Positions 35,326 through 44,115 of a stretch of DNA of 64,000 nt are shown one piece after another (position 1 is the stretch's first letter; each line of letters opens with the position of its first letter). This stretch comes from Lacticigenium naphthae DSM 19658 (GTDB taxonomy: Bacteria; Bacillota; Bacilli; Lactobacillales; Carnobacteriaceae_A). Where the stretch lies: NCBI RefSeq assembly GCF_000425865.1, contig NZ_AUEG01000002.1, positions 62,001 through 126,000 of the forward strand, read 5' to 3'. A program made the translations under genes and the position numbers. A model generated the notes under the pieces. It did no database searches. It had not been told where the DNA came from and saw only the letters and a program-made list of their open reading frames with translations.

Positions 35326-36711
35326 TCATTTGTTTATCTTCTGGTCTTCTTTATTGATTTCTTCTTGGCTCTCTTGTAAAAACTGTTCTTGGTCTATTTT
35401 AGGAACCATTGAACCACCTGTAGCCCAAGCAATATGTGTCGCCTGCTGTAATTTTTTTGTTAAGCCTTGTTTCTCTAAATAGGATCGTCCTGCCTTTGTT
35501 TTCAACAAACGGGCTGGACCGGAAACGCCGGCTAATGCTGCCGGTTCAAGAAAAATGTTTTCTGTGTCATGCAAGGCTTTGAGCAAGATTTTAAATTCGC
35601 TTTCGGCGACTGTATACCCTCCACTGAAGAAAGACTGCATAATTTTTGCAACCAAACCAGAAGTTCGCGGAACCGCTAATCCATCCGCGACCGTTAACGA
35701 TCCCAACCCGAGTTCATTAACAGAAATATTGTCGTATTCTTCGGTCAATAACCCCACGAGCATACTAGGCATTTCCGTCGGTTCAGCGAAGAAACAATGG
35801 ACGTTATCTCCAAATGCCTGTTTCATCCCAAATGTAATGCCACCTGGTGAGCCGCCGATTCCACAAGGCAAGTAGACGAACAATGGATGGTCAGCATCCA
35901 CTGTTATTCCCTCCTCGGCTAATTGGGCTTTCATTCGGTAACCACCAGCTGTGTAGCCTAAAAAGAGTTCCTGCGAATGTTCATCATCCACGAAATAACT
36001 TTTGGGATTTTGTTCTGATTCTGCTCTTCCTTTGGTGACAGCTTCGGTGAAGTTTGTCTGGTGTTCGATCACTTCGACACCTTTACTTCTCAGAAAATCT
36101 TTTTTCCATTGTTTGGCTTCTGCAGACATGTGGACCGTTACGTTGAAACCCAGTTCGCTCCCCATTCTCCCGACGCTGATTCCTAAATTCCCTGTTGTGC
36201 CCACTGTGATATTAAACTGAGAGAAAAAATGATGGAATGCTTTTGTAGCAAAAACACTATAATCTTCTTCCTTATCTTGAAGCAGACCTTCTTGTAAGGC
36301 TAACTCTTCTGCGTGTTTTAAGACCTCATAAATAGCACCGCGTGCTTTGATCGTTCCCGCAATCGGAAGCAAATCGTCTCTTTTTAAGTAAAAATCACCT
36401 GTGATCGGTTGATCGTATCGGTTCTCAATGTATCGTTTCATTTCTTTTAATTGTGTGATCGGTGATTCGATGATCCCCTTTGCTTTTTCTGTTTCAGGAA
36501 AAGCTATTTGAATAAATGAAGCGAAGCGTTGCAATCTGGCTTCTGCATCCTCTACATCAGCAAATGAAAAATGTGTATTATCCATAGCCTCACTAAAAGG
36601 CATATATGATGGATTCCTCCAAAACATTTCCTCTGAATGAGCGATCGCTTCTAATTCAGGAAAGCGGCTGGTCCATTTCGATTGTGATTGATTCGTGTAG
36701 TGTTGATTCAT
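35326..36711 (-). CDS. dsdA: D-serine ammonia-lyase (D-serine dehydratase)
   Basis: 461 residues, slightly longer than E. coli DsdA. The PLP lysine is K122 in PIAGTIKARGA, followed by the substrate loop VGTTGNLGISVGRMG and the phosphate-binding glycine loop CGIGGSPGG. It deaminates D-serine, and often D-threonine more weakly, to pyruvate and ammonia, removing a compound that interferes with cell-wall synthesis. AAGGAG precedes the ATG. It is divergent from a split ThrE-type hydroxy-amino-acid exporter, so the two may act on related substrates. Confidence 0.95.
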   Translation of the reverse strand: MNQHYTNQSQSKWTSRFPELEAIAHSEEMFWRNPSYMPFSEAMDNTHFSFADVEDAEARLQRFASFIQIAFPETEKAKGIIESPITQLKEMKRYIENRYDQPITGDFYLKRDDLLPIAGTIKARGAIYEVLKHAEELALQEGLLQDKEEDYSVFATKAFHHFFSQFNITVGTTGNLGISVGRMGSELGFNVTVHMSAEAKQWKKDFLRSKGVEVIEHQTNFTEAVTKGRAESEQNPKSYFVDDEHSQELFLGYTAGGYRMKAQLAEEGITVDADHPLFVYLPCGIGGSPGGITFGMKQAFGDNVHCFFAEPTEMPSMLVGLLTEEYDNISVNELGLGSLTVADGLAVPRTSGLVAKIMQSFFSGGYTVAESEFKILLKALHDTENIFLEPAALAGVSGPARLLKTKAGRSYLEKQGLTKKLQQATHIAWATGGSMVPKIDQEQFLQESQEEINKEDQKINK

Positions 36712-36913
36712 TTTGCATTCTCCTTACGTACATTATTCCGCTACATGCTGTGCATTTCCTGATTATTGTAGCACAATTGCAGCCTTTGTTTAACCTAGAT
36801 TAAAACTTTCATATTCTATTTTCTTTTCTTACGTTATAATGAAGTGTACATTCTACCAAACATACATTTCACTTACTGAATACCTTTAAAAATATGCTTT
36901 AGGAGGACGTTGA

Positions 36914-37678
36914 ATGAAACCCGTCACTTTTCAAGTTGCCGATATACTCGATGTCTGCATCGCAGCTGGTCGAGTTATGCTAGCCAATGGAGCGGAGACT
37001 TATCGTGTAGAAGATACACTCCAACGTATTGCCAAAAGTTATAATCTTCATTATGTAAATGTCTTTGTTGTTCCTACTGCCATTATCCTCACCGTTCAAG
37101 GAGAAGATGGACAGGACCATACCGAGCTATTGCGGATGACTGAACAACAGACAAATTTGGAAAAAGTTGCTCTGGTCAATAATCTTTCAAGGCAATTAGC
37201 GGTTTCTCCCTATTCTCCTGAGATTGCCAAAGAAAAGATTCGAGAGATAGAAGAAGATTCACACTTTTTCAGTGAAACGCAACGCTTGATCGCCGTTTCC
37301 ATTGCTTGCGGTTCCTTTTCATTGCTTTTTGGAGGCGTCCTAGCCGACTTTATTCCTGCCACTATCGCAGGCGGTGTAGGTTATCTCGTATATACAAAAA
37401 TTGAAAAGTTGATCCATGTAACTTTTTTTGCAGAAATGGTGGCTTCTTTCCTGATCGGCATACTCGCTCTTGTATTTACCTCTCTGCAGTTCGGACAAAA
37501 TTTAGACATGATCATCATCGGCGGCGTGATGGGCCTTGTTCCCGGAATGGCTATCACTAACAGCTTCAGGGATTTGATGGCGGGACATCTACTCGCAGGC
37601 ATATCCGTTGCTGCCCAAGCTATCTTAACAGCCTCAGCCATCGGCATCGGCATTGCGCTTGTCCTGACTTTTTTATAG
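36914..37678 (+). CDS. ThrE-type exporter, N-terminal half (DUF1212 family)
   Basis: 254 residues. A ~110-residue cytoplasmic domain (LANGAETYRVEDTLQRI, then a VVPTAIILTV element) is followed by about five membrane helices (VAVSIACGSFSLLFGG, GGVMGLVPGMAITN). This is the first half of the ThrE threonine/serine exporter family, as in E. coli YjjP. The second half is the next gene, 79 bp downstream. AGGAGG precedes the start. Together they probably export serine or threonine-like compounds. Confidence 0.87.
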   Translation: MKPVTFQVADILDVCIAAGRVMLANGAETYRVEDTLQRIAKSYNLHYVNVFVVPTAIILTVQGEDGQDHTELLRMTEQQTNLEKVALVNNLSRQLAVSPYSPEIAKEKIREIEEDSHFFSETQRLIAVSIACGSFSLLFGGVLADFIPATIAGGVGYLVYTKIEKLIHVTFFAEMVASFLIGILALVFTSLQFGQNLDMIIIGGVMGLVPGMAITNSFRDLMAGHLLAGISVAAQAILTASAIGIGIALVLTFL

Positions 37679-37757
37679 AAATAAGGTCGTGATTGAAGCT
37701 TGACCAATATACCATGATTTTTACAAATAGAAGCTTCATAGATATGGAGGTAATATA

Positions 37758-38219
37758 GTGTTCGAACAATTTATTCCTTTTTTGGCTAGTTTCTTTGCAA
37801 CAATGGGTTTTGCTATTTTATATAATGCTCCCGCACGTACGATTATCCCTTCCGGCATAGCAGGAATGACCGGCTGGTTTATTTTTGATTATTTTTTAAC
37901 CTTTTCAGAACTCGGTAACTTTTTTGCTTCAGGCATAGCCTCTTTTGGTGTAGCCATTATCTGTCAATTACTTGCGCGACAATTCCGGATGCCCGTTATC
38001 GTCTTTAGTATTCCAGGAATTATCCCGTTAGTTCCCGGCGGTGCTGCCTATACGATGATGCGTGCACTCGTTGAAGGTAATGGAGAAATGGCGCTTCACT
38101 TTGGAACCCAAACATTCTTGGTTTCTGGTGCCATTGCACTGGGTCTTTCATTGAACAGTGCGCTCTTTCAAATTATTCAGCCTTATTTCTTTTATCCTCG
38201 TAATAATAAACGACCTTAA
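37758..38219 (+). CDS. ThrE-type exporter, C-terminal half (ThrE_2/DUF3815 family)
   Basis: 153 residues beginning with a GTG start 10 bases after TGGAGG; no in-frame ATG fits better. Five hydrophobic segments contain SGIAGMTGWFIFD and IPGIIPLVPGGAAY, the signature of the second ThrE half (YjjB-like). It works with the preceding gene; the two-gene split is common in Firmicutes and enterobacteria. A strong terminator follows. Confidence 0.87.
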   Translation: MFEQFIPFLASFFATMGFAILYNAPARTIIPSGIAGMTGWFIFDYFLTFSELGNFFASGIASFGVAIICQLLARQFRMPVIVFSIPGIIPLVPGGAAYTMMRALVEGNGEMALHFGTQTFLVSGAIALGLSLNSALFQIIQPYFFYPRNNKRP

Positions 38220-38228
38220 TAACATAAT

Positions 38229-38265
38229 AAAAAGGGTTGCGACTATTGTCGCAACCCTTTTTATT
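38229..38265. terminator. Terminator of the exporter operon
   Basis: AAAAAGGGTTGCGAC pairs perfectly with GTCGCAACCCTTTTT around a 4-base loop. It works in both directions and also lies beyond the stop of the converging M23 gene. Confidence 0.92.
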
Positions 38266-38326
38266 AGATAAGATAGCATATGTTTCGATTGTGCCTTCAA
38301 GTACTCCTAGTAATTCAAACTTTTTC

Positions 38327-39820
38327 CTAGAAATAAAGCATTGGATTTACAGTACGTCCATTTTTATAAACTTCTAAGTGCAAGTGTCTTCCAGTGGAGG
38401 CTCCCGTACTCCCCATAGTTCCAATCCTCTGTCCTTGAGAAACAGTCTGTCCTACTGAAACTCTCAAGTCACTTAACATATGAGCATAAAGTGTTTGTAC
38501 TCCATTACCGTGGTCTATTTTTACGTAATTTCCCCATCCTGTATTACTATATACCACTCTTACAACGCGTCCACTTTGGGCCGCTACAATTGAAGGAGCT
38601 GTTTTAGCGGATGAAGCCCAGTCTACTCCAGCGTGTAAACGATAAGTCTTATAAATTGGATGTAAACGGTATCCATATCTTGATGTCATTCTTCCAGAAG
38701 TTGGAAAAATAAATCCAGTTGAGTTCGTTGGTTTAACTTCCGGTTTTGGTGTTGGTGCTGGTTCTGGTTTGATTTCTGGTTTTGGTTTCGGTTCTGGTTT
38801 TTCTTCTTTTTTGATATTCACTACTGATGCAGCAGCGACCGCTTTTTCTTCTGCCTTTTTCTTAGCTGCTTTTGCGGCGGCATTTTCTTCCGCTCTCTTT
38901 TCAGCTAATATACGTGCTTTTTGGCTCGCTTCTTCTTCAGCTTTTGCTTCTGCTAAAGCTTTTCTTTCCGCTTCTTCTTGACGAGCTTTTTCTTCAGCAA
39001 CACGGATCTCTTCTTGACGAGCTTTTTCAATTTCGATTAATCGTTGTTGCTCTGCTTGCATTTCTTCATCTAATTTACTTGATTTTTGAGCTAGCGTTTG
39101 TTGTTCAGAAATAAAGGTTGCCTTTTCTTCAGCTGTCATTTCAAATTGATTAGCTACTTCATTGATGCGGTCTTCTAATTGTACCCGTTGACTAGCCAAT
39201 TCTGTACGATCCGCTTGCATTTCTTCTTTGATTTGTACAATGGCTTCTTTTTCCTTTTGAACACTTGTTTCTGATTCTTCCACTGCTAATTGGTCATTGA
39301 TTTGTTCTGTCATGATCCCTCTATTAGCAGAAACAATTTCATTCACCATTCCCATTCTCCCGATCAAGTCACTTAGACTTTCGGAGGCAACGACGATATG
39401 TACCATATTGGTCATATTTCCTTGTGTTTGAACGGCACGTGCCTGATGTTGCAATTTATCTTCACGATTAGCAATTTGTTCTTTCAATTTAGTGATTTCA
39501 GCTTGTAAGCGACTGATTTCGGTATTTGCTTCTTCAATTTTAATTTCTTGTTCATTTAATTTCAGCATTATGTCATCAATAGTTTCTTGGATGCCTCTTA
39601 CCTCTGTTTCGAGTGAAGCTTTTTCTTGGTCCAATTGATTCATTTCCTGATCGCGTGTTTGAATCAGTGAGCCTACTTCATTTGCTTTATTCTCAATTTC
39701 TTGTTTTTCTTGCTTCATTTCTTCTAAAGTTTGAGCACTAGCGGTTTCAAGTGGAGTGACGATTGAGCCGGTTGACAGTAACATGAAAGTAAGTAATCCA
39801 ACTGTAAGTTTCTTTTTCAT
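38327..39820 (-). CDS. Secreted peptidoglycan hydrolase: PcsB-like coiled coil plus M23 peptidase
   Basis: 497 residues. A signal peptide ends near TASAQ. Residues ~30-270 form a long coiled coil with Q/E/K-rich heptads, like the PcsB/EnvC/CwlO regulators. A repetitive lysine/alanine/glutamate and then proline linker (EEKPEPKPKPEIKPEP) precedes the C-terminal M23 domain. There HAGVD and RHLHLEV carry the zinc ligands, with GYRLHPIYKTYRLH leading into the fold. It should cleave cross-bridges in the wall. CwlO/PcsB-type proteins are usually controlled by FtsEX and WalKR; none is in this window. AGGAGG precedes the ATG. Confidence 0.9.
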   Translation of the reverse strand: MKKKLTVGLLTFMLLSTGSIVTPLETASAQTLEEMKQEKQEIENKANEVGSLIQTRDQEMNQLDQEKASLETEVRGIQETIDDIMLKLNEQEIKIEEANTEISRLQAEITKLKEQIANREDKLQHQARAVQTQGNMTNMVHIVVASESLSDLIGRMGMVNEIVSANRGIMTEQINDQLAVEESETSVQKEKEAIVQIKEEMQADRTELASQRVQLEDRINEVANQFEMTAEEKATFISEQQTLAQKSSKLDEEMQAEQQRLIEIEKARQEEIRVAEEKARQEEAERKALAEAKAEEEASQKARILAEKRAEENAAAKAAKKKAEEKAVAAASVVNIKKEEKPEPKPKPEIKPEPAPTPKPEVKPTNSTGFIFPTSGRMTSRYGYRLHPIYKTYRLHAGVDWASSAKTAPSIVAAQSGRVVRVVYSNTGWGNYVKIDHGNGVQTLYAHMLSDLRVSVGQTVSQGQRIGTMGSTGASTGRHLHLEVYKNGRTVNPMLYF

Positions 39821-39919
39821 TGTGTCCTCCTGTATATCTATTATTGCTTAAATTAATTATAATATTTAGCTTATCATTATATTTATTTTATCTTTAAATG
39901 CGTTTTTTCGGATAAACTC

Positions 39920-39928
39920 ATCTTAACA
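39920..39928 (-). promoter_or_regulatory. Possible extended -10 promoter of the M23 hydrolase gene
   Basis: On the minus strand TGTTAAGAT (TGnTAAGAT) is an extended -10 element about 100 bp upstream of the start. No clear -35 or WalR box (TGTWAH direct repeat with 5 between) was found nearby. Confidence 0.35.
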
Positions 39929-40001
39929 TAGGTATACAGAAATAAAGATTTTAATTGTGTTACAAATTGAATACGAACTGTTATCTAAAAGGTTCTGTGA
40001 C

Positions 40002-40036
40002 AAAAAAAAGACAAGTCTCTGACTTGTCTTTTTTTA
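40002..40036. terminator. Terminator of the 105-residue membrane protein gene
   Basis: AAAAAAAAGACAAGTC pairs with GACTTGTCTTTTTTT around TCT. On the minus strand it follows the gene ending at 40127. Confidence 0.9.
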
Positions 40037-40126
40037 TTCTCCATTAATTTTTTATAAAAAAATTGGATTCATTTCATACGCTCACCAATTTAACATTTAT
40101 TAACTCGGTTTAAAAATACTGTTCCC

Positions 40127-40444
40127 TTAATAAAAATTATATCTTCGTATTTTTTTATTTCGCAATTTGAACAAAACAGGATTAAGAATTGCCAGAGCAA
40201 AAACCGCTAGAAATAAATAGAATGATAAAGAGTCTGCGTCCATTATTAAATCCGTTAGCATTTGGTTTTCTGTGTAAAACAAAGCACCATTCACTGCAAA
40301 TGCAAAAACAGATAACAGTAAAATAGTAACAAAATTAATTTTAGATGAACGAGAATGTCTATGAAGCGAAAGACCTAAAACGATCAACTGAAAAGCAATT
40401 AGTACATATAAAACCAGTCTAAATTCTGTGAAAAGTTCTTCCAT
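40127..40444 (-). CDS. Small integral membrane protein, unknown
   Basis: 105 residues with three predicted transmembrane helices (about 10-28, 38-55 and 74-92) and a basic RNKKIRRYNFY tail. No family recognised. AGGAGTGG precedes the ATG, and the gene starts 18 bp after the end of the HMCES-like gene on the same strand. Confidence 0.68.
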   Translation of the reverse strand: MEELFTEFRLVLYVLIAFQLIVLGLSLHRHSRSSKINFVTILLLSVFAFAVNGALFYTENQMLTDLIMDADSLSFYLFLAVFALAILNPVLFKLRNKKIRRYNFY

Positions 40445-40462
40445 AATATTCGTTCCACTCCT

Positions 40463-41059
40463 TCAATTTTGATTGACCTTTTTAAAACGAAACCCCTGGG
40501 AAAGCGGATGTAGCGCTTGTACCAGCTGTGTTGGGTCTAGTTTTAGATTCAAATAACTTTCTTCATCATTCGGATGTAAAATAAAAGGCATCCGCTGATG
40601 GATTGCTTTCATTTCATTCGTTGCTTCTGTGGTGATGATGGAGAATGTCAATACGTTTTCCCCCTCTTTATTGGGGTAACGCTGACAAATACCCGCCATA
40701 GAAAAGATTGGAAGGTTTTCCATTTCTATTGTAAATTTTTCCTTCTCCTTTGTTTCCTCGTTAACTTTCCATTCAAAAAACGAGGTGGCCGGAATAATAC
40801 ACCGTTGTTTTTCAAACGGGACTTTAAACGTTTTTTTATCCAGAATTCCCTCTATACGTGCATTGATCAACGGTTTTTTAGTAAATCCAGGAGTGAATCC
40901 CCATTTCACCGGGTAGAATTTATGATTGGGCAATAACACGATGGGAGAATGGGTGGGGAAAATTTCTTTTTGTTTTTCAAACGAGTCCACATCCCACTGT
41001 GTATTGTATCTTTTTTCTAATTCTTCTGGTGATGCTTCCAACGAGTAACGTCCGCACAT
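40463..41059 (-). CDS. HMCES/YedK-type abasic-site DNA-protein crosslink protein (SRAP family)
   Basis: 198 residues beginning MCGRYSL. The catalytic Cys2 (exposed by removal of Met1), NARIEG with the conserved arginine/glutamate, and IHQRMPFIL with the active-site histidine are all present, along with PATSFFEW. In the family this protein covalently caps abasic sites in single-stranded DNA. AAAGGAGAGG precedes the start. It is 27 bp downstream of the DUF554 gene. Confidence 0.93.
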   Translation of the reverse strand: MCGRYSLEASPEELEKRYNTQWDVDSFEKQKEIFPTHSPIVLLPNHKFYPVKWGFTPGFTKKPLINARIEGILDKKTFKVPFEKQRCIIPATSFFEWKVNEETKEKEKFTIEMENLPIFSMAGICQRYPNKEGENVLTFSIITTEATNEMKAIHQRMPFILHPNDEESYLNLKLDPTQLVQALHPLSQGFRFKKVNQN

Positions 41060-41086
41060 AATATCCTCTCCTTTACTTATGTACTA

Positions 41087-41773
41087 TTAAATATACATAA
41101 ACCAAAATAAGACTGGTACGAAAACTGCCGGAACAAAATTCATGATTTTCAAGTTCGTGACCCCTAGTATATTTAACCCCAATGCAAATATCAAAATGGA
41201 ACCAATCGCATTGATATCTTGGATCATGGGATCCGTTAGAATCGAGTCCAATACGCCTGCAAATAATGTGATGCTCCCTTGATAAGCAAAAACTAAAAAC
41301 CCTGAGAATAGTACGCCTTTTCCTAAACTGGATGCAAGTACTAAGCTAGTTACACCGTCCATCACTGCTTTTGTGTAGAGGATAGAATGGTCTCCCGTCA
41401 GTCCGCTTTGTAAAGATCCTACAATGGATAATGCTCCGACCGCCAAAATCAAACTTGCCATCACGAATCCTTTCGAAAAAGAAACATCTTTATCTTTTGA
41501 AGGGAATTTTTCCTCTAATTTCTGCCCCAAATGGAGGATTTTAGCATCTAAATCAATGATTTCTCCTATAATCGTCCCCAATACTAAGGATAAAATAATA
41601 GACAATGTATTTTGACCACTGAATAATCCAGTCATCCCAATATACATCGCACTCAATGCTAATGCTTGCATCAGTGCCTTCTCTAGTTTTTTAGGTAGGC
41701 CTTTGTTAATAAAGAGCCCGATTGTTCCACCAACGAAAATTGCTATTGTATTGACAATGACACCTGTAAGCAT
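41087..41773 (-). CDS. DUF554 family membrane protein (YdfK-like)
   Basis: 228 residues from the ATG at 41773, which has AGGAAAGGAGG before it; the frame is eight codons longer upstream without support. Six or seven hydrophobic segments: VNTIAIFVGGTIGLFINKGLP at the start, then MYIGMTGLFSG and GALSIVGSLQSGLTGDHSILYTKAVMDG, characteristic of DUF554. The function is unknown. It heads a minus-strand group with HMCES and the small membrane protein. Confidence 0.87.
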   Translation of the reverse strand: MLTGVIVNTIAIFVGGTIGLFINKGLPKKLEKALMQALALSAMYIGMTGLFSGQNTLSIILSLVLGTIIGEIIDLDAKILHLGQKLEEKFPSKDKDVSFSKGFVMASLILAVGALSIVGSLQSGLTGDHSILYTKAVMDGVTSLVLASSLGKGVLFSGFLVFAYQGSITLFAGVLDSILTDPMIQDINAIGSILIFALGLNILGVTNLKIMNFVPAVFVPVLFWFMYI

Positions 41774-42528
41774 CTCACTCCTCCTTTCCTGACGCATTCC
41801 TTTCTATTATATAGGAGGAAAGTAACTAGAACAATTTTATTTTTCAGTTTTTTTGTTTAAATACCCATCTTCATTGCAAGGTCTAACTACAGAGAACGAG
41901 TATCCCCTGCCTCTACGATGGAAGTGGGTACAAAGACAACTAACTGTTTGCCCGAATACACAAATATACTCGCTCAGGAAATCCAAAAAAACAACTCGTG
42001 TATACTTATGCACCCTGTCAAACTTTTTATCTTTGTTAAAGACCACTAAGCAATCCGTGAAGTAATTGGGTAACGAACCCACTAATCTTACCCCGAACGG
42101 TGCCTCAGCTATAGCTTTACATGTTGATTAAAAAAATCCACTAGTTAAAGTGAACGATCCCAAATCGATACCACGAGCTAAAGCTGATAAAAATCCGAAA
42201 CGTATAAAAGCATACAGTTCAGTTTCATTGTCTGTTTTATACGTTTCCAAAAAACTATTCCTCCAACTTTCATTCTGTTCCTCGCTTTCTGTTGTTTCCA
42301 CCTTATGTACATTTACACAAAATATTTGTTGGAACTCTAGCTCTTTTATTTTATGGCCTACTGTCCATTAAAGCAACTGATAAAATCAACTGACTGATGA
42401 TCACGGGGAGATTTATTGTTGCTATTTCTTTTTTGTCGTTGCTTATCTTTCACCCTTCATACACTAAAATGGTATACTTTATCCATGAGATGCTTCAGAT
42501 TCTTCAGTCAACAAAGGAGGACGGATTC
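41774..42528. other. Gene-poor region with an inverted repeat and a possible degenerate ORF
   Basis: About 755 bp. A perfect 13-bp inverted repeat, GAAACGTATAAAA (42197-42209) and its complement (42235-42247), surrounds 25 bases. A minus-strand frame crosses it (listed separately). The left part (41830-42110) has only frames that look random. The right end contains the ribosome binding site of the FAD/Rieske gene. Confidence 0.5.
42128..42301 (-). pseudogene. Possible small or decayed gene
   Basis: From a GTG at 42301 the frame encodes 57 residues beginning METTESEEQNESW and ending SGFF, with protein-like composition (an acidic helix, then ELYAFIRFGFLSALARGID). There is no good ribosome binding site and no ATG. 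The frame stays open ~22 codons further upstream without a start. The pattern could be the C-terminal end of a decayed gene. The inverted repeat at 42197-42247 lies inside it. Confidence 0.25.
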
Positions 42529-44067
42529 ATGCAAAAAACTATGCTTGACACCTATCTTCATCCCTTTCCCCGATCTTTTTGGAGAGAAGAACTACTCCCT
42601 CACTATCCCACACTTGACTCGAATACAGAAACTGAGGTAGGGGTAATCGGTGGAGGAATCGTAGGGATCTTAACTGCGTATCGTTTAGCAAAACAAGGAA
42701 AAATAGTCACCTTGATTGAAGCCGATCGCCTTTTAGAAGGAGTGACCGGACATACCTCAGCAAAAGTGAGTATCCAGCACGGCTATTTGTATTCCGATCT
42801 AATTCAATCGATTGGAATACAAAAAGCAAAACTTTATGTGGAAGCCAACCGAGACGGACTAAATTATATAAGCGAACTTGTCGAAGAACTTTCAATCGAT
42901 TGTGATTGGCAAGAAAAAGAGTCCACTATTTATTCTACTACTTCCCAAGGAAAGAAAAAAATCCACAAGGAGTTGTGGGCCTATGAACAACTTCAGCTTT
43001 CCGCTACGTATTCAGAAGGATTATTGCATGATCTTCCCCTACCAGTGAAGAATGCACTTACTCTTTCGAGACAAGCTCAGTTTCATCCTGTGAAGTTTCT
43101 AAAACGGATACTCGAAGAATTTGTAAACCTAGGCGGCACGATTTACGAAAACACTCGTGCCACCCAAGTTTACAAGGATCCCACAGTAGTGCATACCAAC
43201 ACGGGCCATACATTGATTTGTGACAAAGTTGTGGTGGCCTCCCATTATCCTTTCAACGATTTCAATGGATCGTATTTTTCTAAATTGAGTATCTCTCGTT
43301 CCTATTCTGTCGCGGCCAAACTGGCTGGACCGGTTCCGCAACGAATGTATCTGAGTGTCGATCTTCCCAAACGCTCTATGCGTCCCCTGTCCATCTCGCC
43401 GGATGAACAATGGCTATTGATTGGTGGAGAAACTCACCCGACAGGCAAAAGCAAACAGTCTACCCAGGAACATTACCGTGCCTTAGTCGCATTCGGTTTA
43501 AACAATTTCCGTTTAGTTGAAGCACCTTTTCACTGGTCTTCACAAGACATGACAACTTTAGATTTGGTTCCTTATATCGGGCAAATGACTAAGCATTCCA
43601 GAAACATCTTTGTGGCAACAGGAATGAATAAATGGGGAATGACGAATGGCGCGCTAGCTTCCCAATTGATCACAGATTTGATTTGTGAAGAAGAGAATCC
43701 TTACACCACTGTCTTTACTCCTCTTCGCACACCTTTCAAACAGAAAAGCATTCAAAACTTCTTCAAGAAAAATCTGTCTATTCCCAAAGATTTCTTTCCT
43801 GATTTGACAGAAAAGAGAGAGTTGACTCTTTCAGACTTGAAAGTTGATGAAGGAAAAAAAGTGACCCATCAAGGAAAAATTTTAGGTGCATACAAAGATC
43901 CAGAACATCAGATTCATTTGATCCATCCTCATTGCACCCATATGGGGTGTAGCTTAAACTGGAATAATGCAGAACGTTCTTGGGATTGTCCTTGTCATGG
44001 TTCACGTTTCTCTTATACAGGAGAAGTGTTGAATGGACCGGCGACTAACCCCTTAAAAAATGAATAG
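42529..44067 (+). CDS. FAD-dependent oxidoreductase with C-terminal Rieske domain (YhfW-like)
   Basis: 512 residues from the ATG at 42529 after AAAGGAGGACG; the frame extends 44 codons upstream without support. The N-terminal DAO-type domain has the FAD site GVIGGGIVGILTAYRLA and HTSAKVSIQHG. The last ~100 residues are a Rieske domain. C469, H471, C487 and H490 (in CTHMGC and CPCHGS) would bind a 2Fe-2S cluster, and C474 and C489 form the usual disulfide. This DAO-Rieske fusion is known as YhfW; its substrate is not. The osmoprotectant ABC genes follow 48 bp later on the same strand, so a methylamine- or betaine-type substrate is possible but unproven. Confidence 0.88.
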   Translation: MQKTMLDTYLHPFPRSFWREELLPHYPTLDSNTETEVGVIGGGIVGILTAYRLAKQGKIVTLIEADRLLEGVTGHTSAKVSIQHGYLYSDLIQSIGIQKAKLYVEANRDGLNYISELVEELSIDCDWQEKESTIYSTTSQGKKKIHKELWAYEQLQLSATYSEGLLHDLPLPVKNALTLSRQAQFHPVKFLKRILEEFVNLGGTIYENTRATQVYKDPTVVHTNTGHTLICDKVVVASHYPFNDFNGSYFSKLSISRSYSVAAKLAGPVPQRMYLSVDLPKRSMRPLSISPDEQWLLIGGETHPTGKSKQSTQEHYRALVAFGLNNFRLVEAPFHWSSQDMTTLDLVPYIGQMTKHSRNIFVATGMNKWGMTNGALASQLITDLICEEENPYTTVFTPLRTPFKQKSIQNFFKKNLSIPKDFFPDLTEKRELTLSDLKVDEGKKVTHQGKILGAYKDPEHQIHLIHPHCTHMGCSLNWNNAERSWDCPCHGSRFSYTGEVLNGPATNPLKNE

Positions 44068-44115
44068 AAAAACTCCTCAGTGCACTAATTAGCTCTAGGA
44101 GTAAGGAGGCAGAAG

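Noticed and set aside
39900-39990. WalR box upstream of the M23 hydrolase gene
   Set aside because: TGTWAH direct repeats occur only as single, wrongly spaced copies.
41837-42082. Minus-strand 81-codon frame and overlapping plus-strand 70-codon frame
   Set aside because: Composition is not protein-like, no ribosome binding site is present and no known family is visible.
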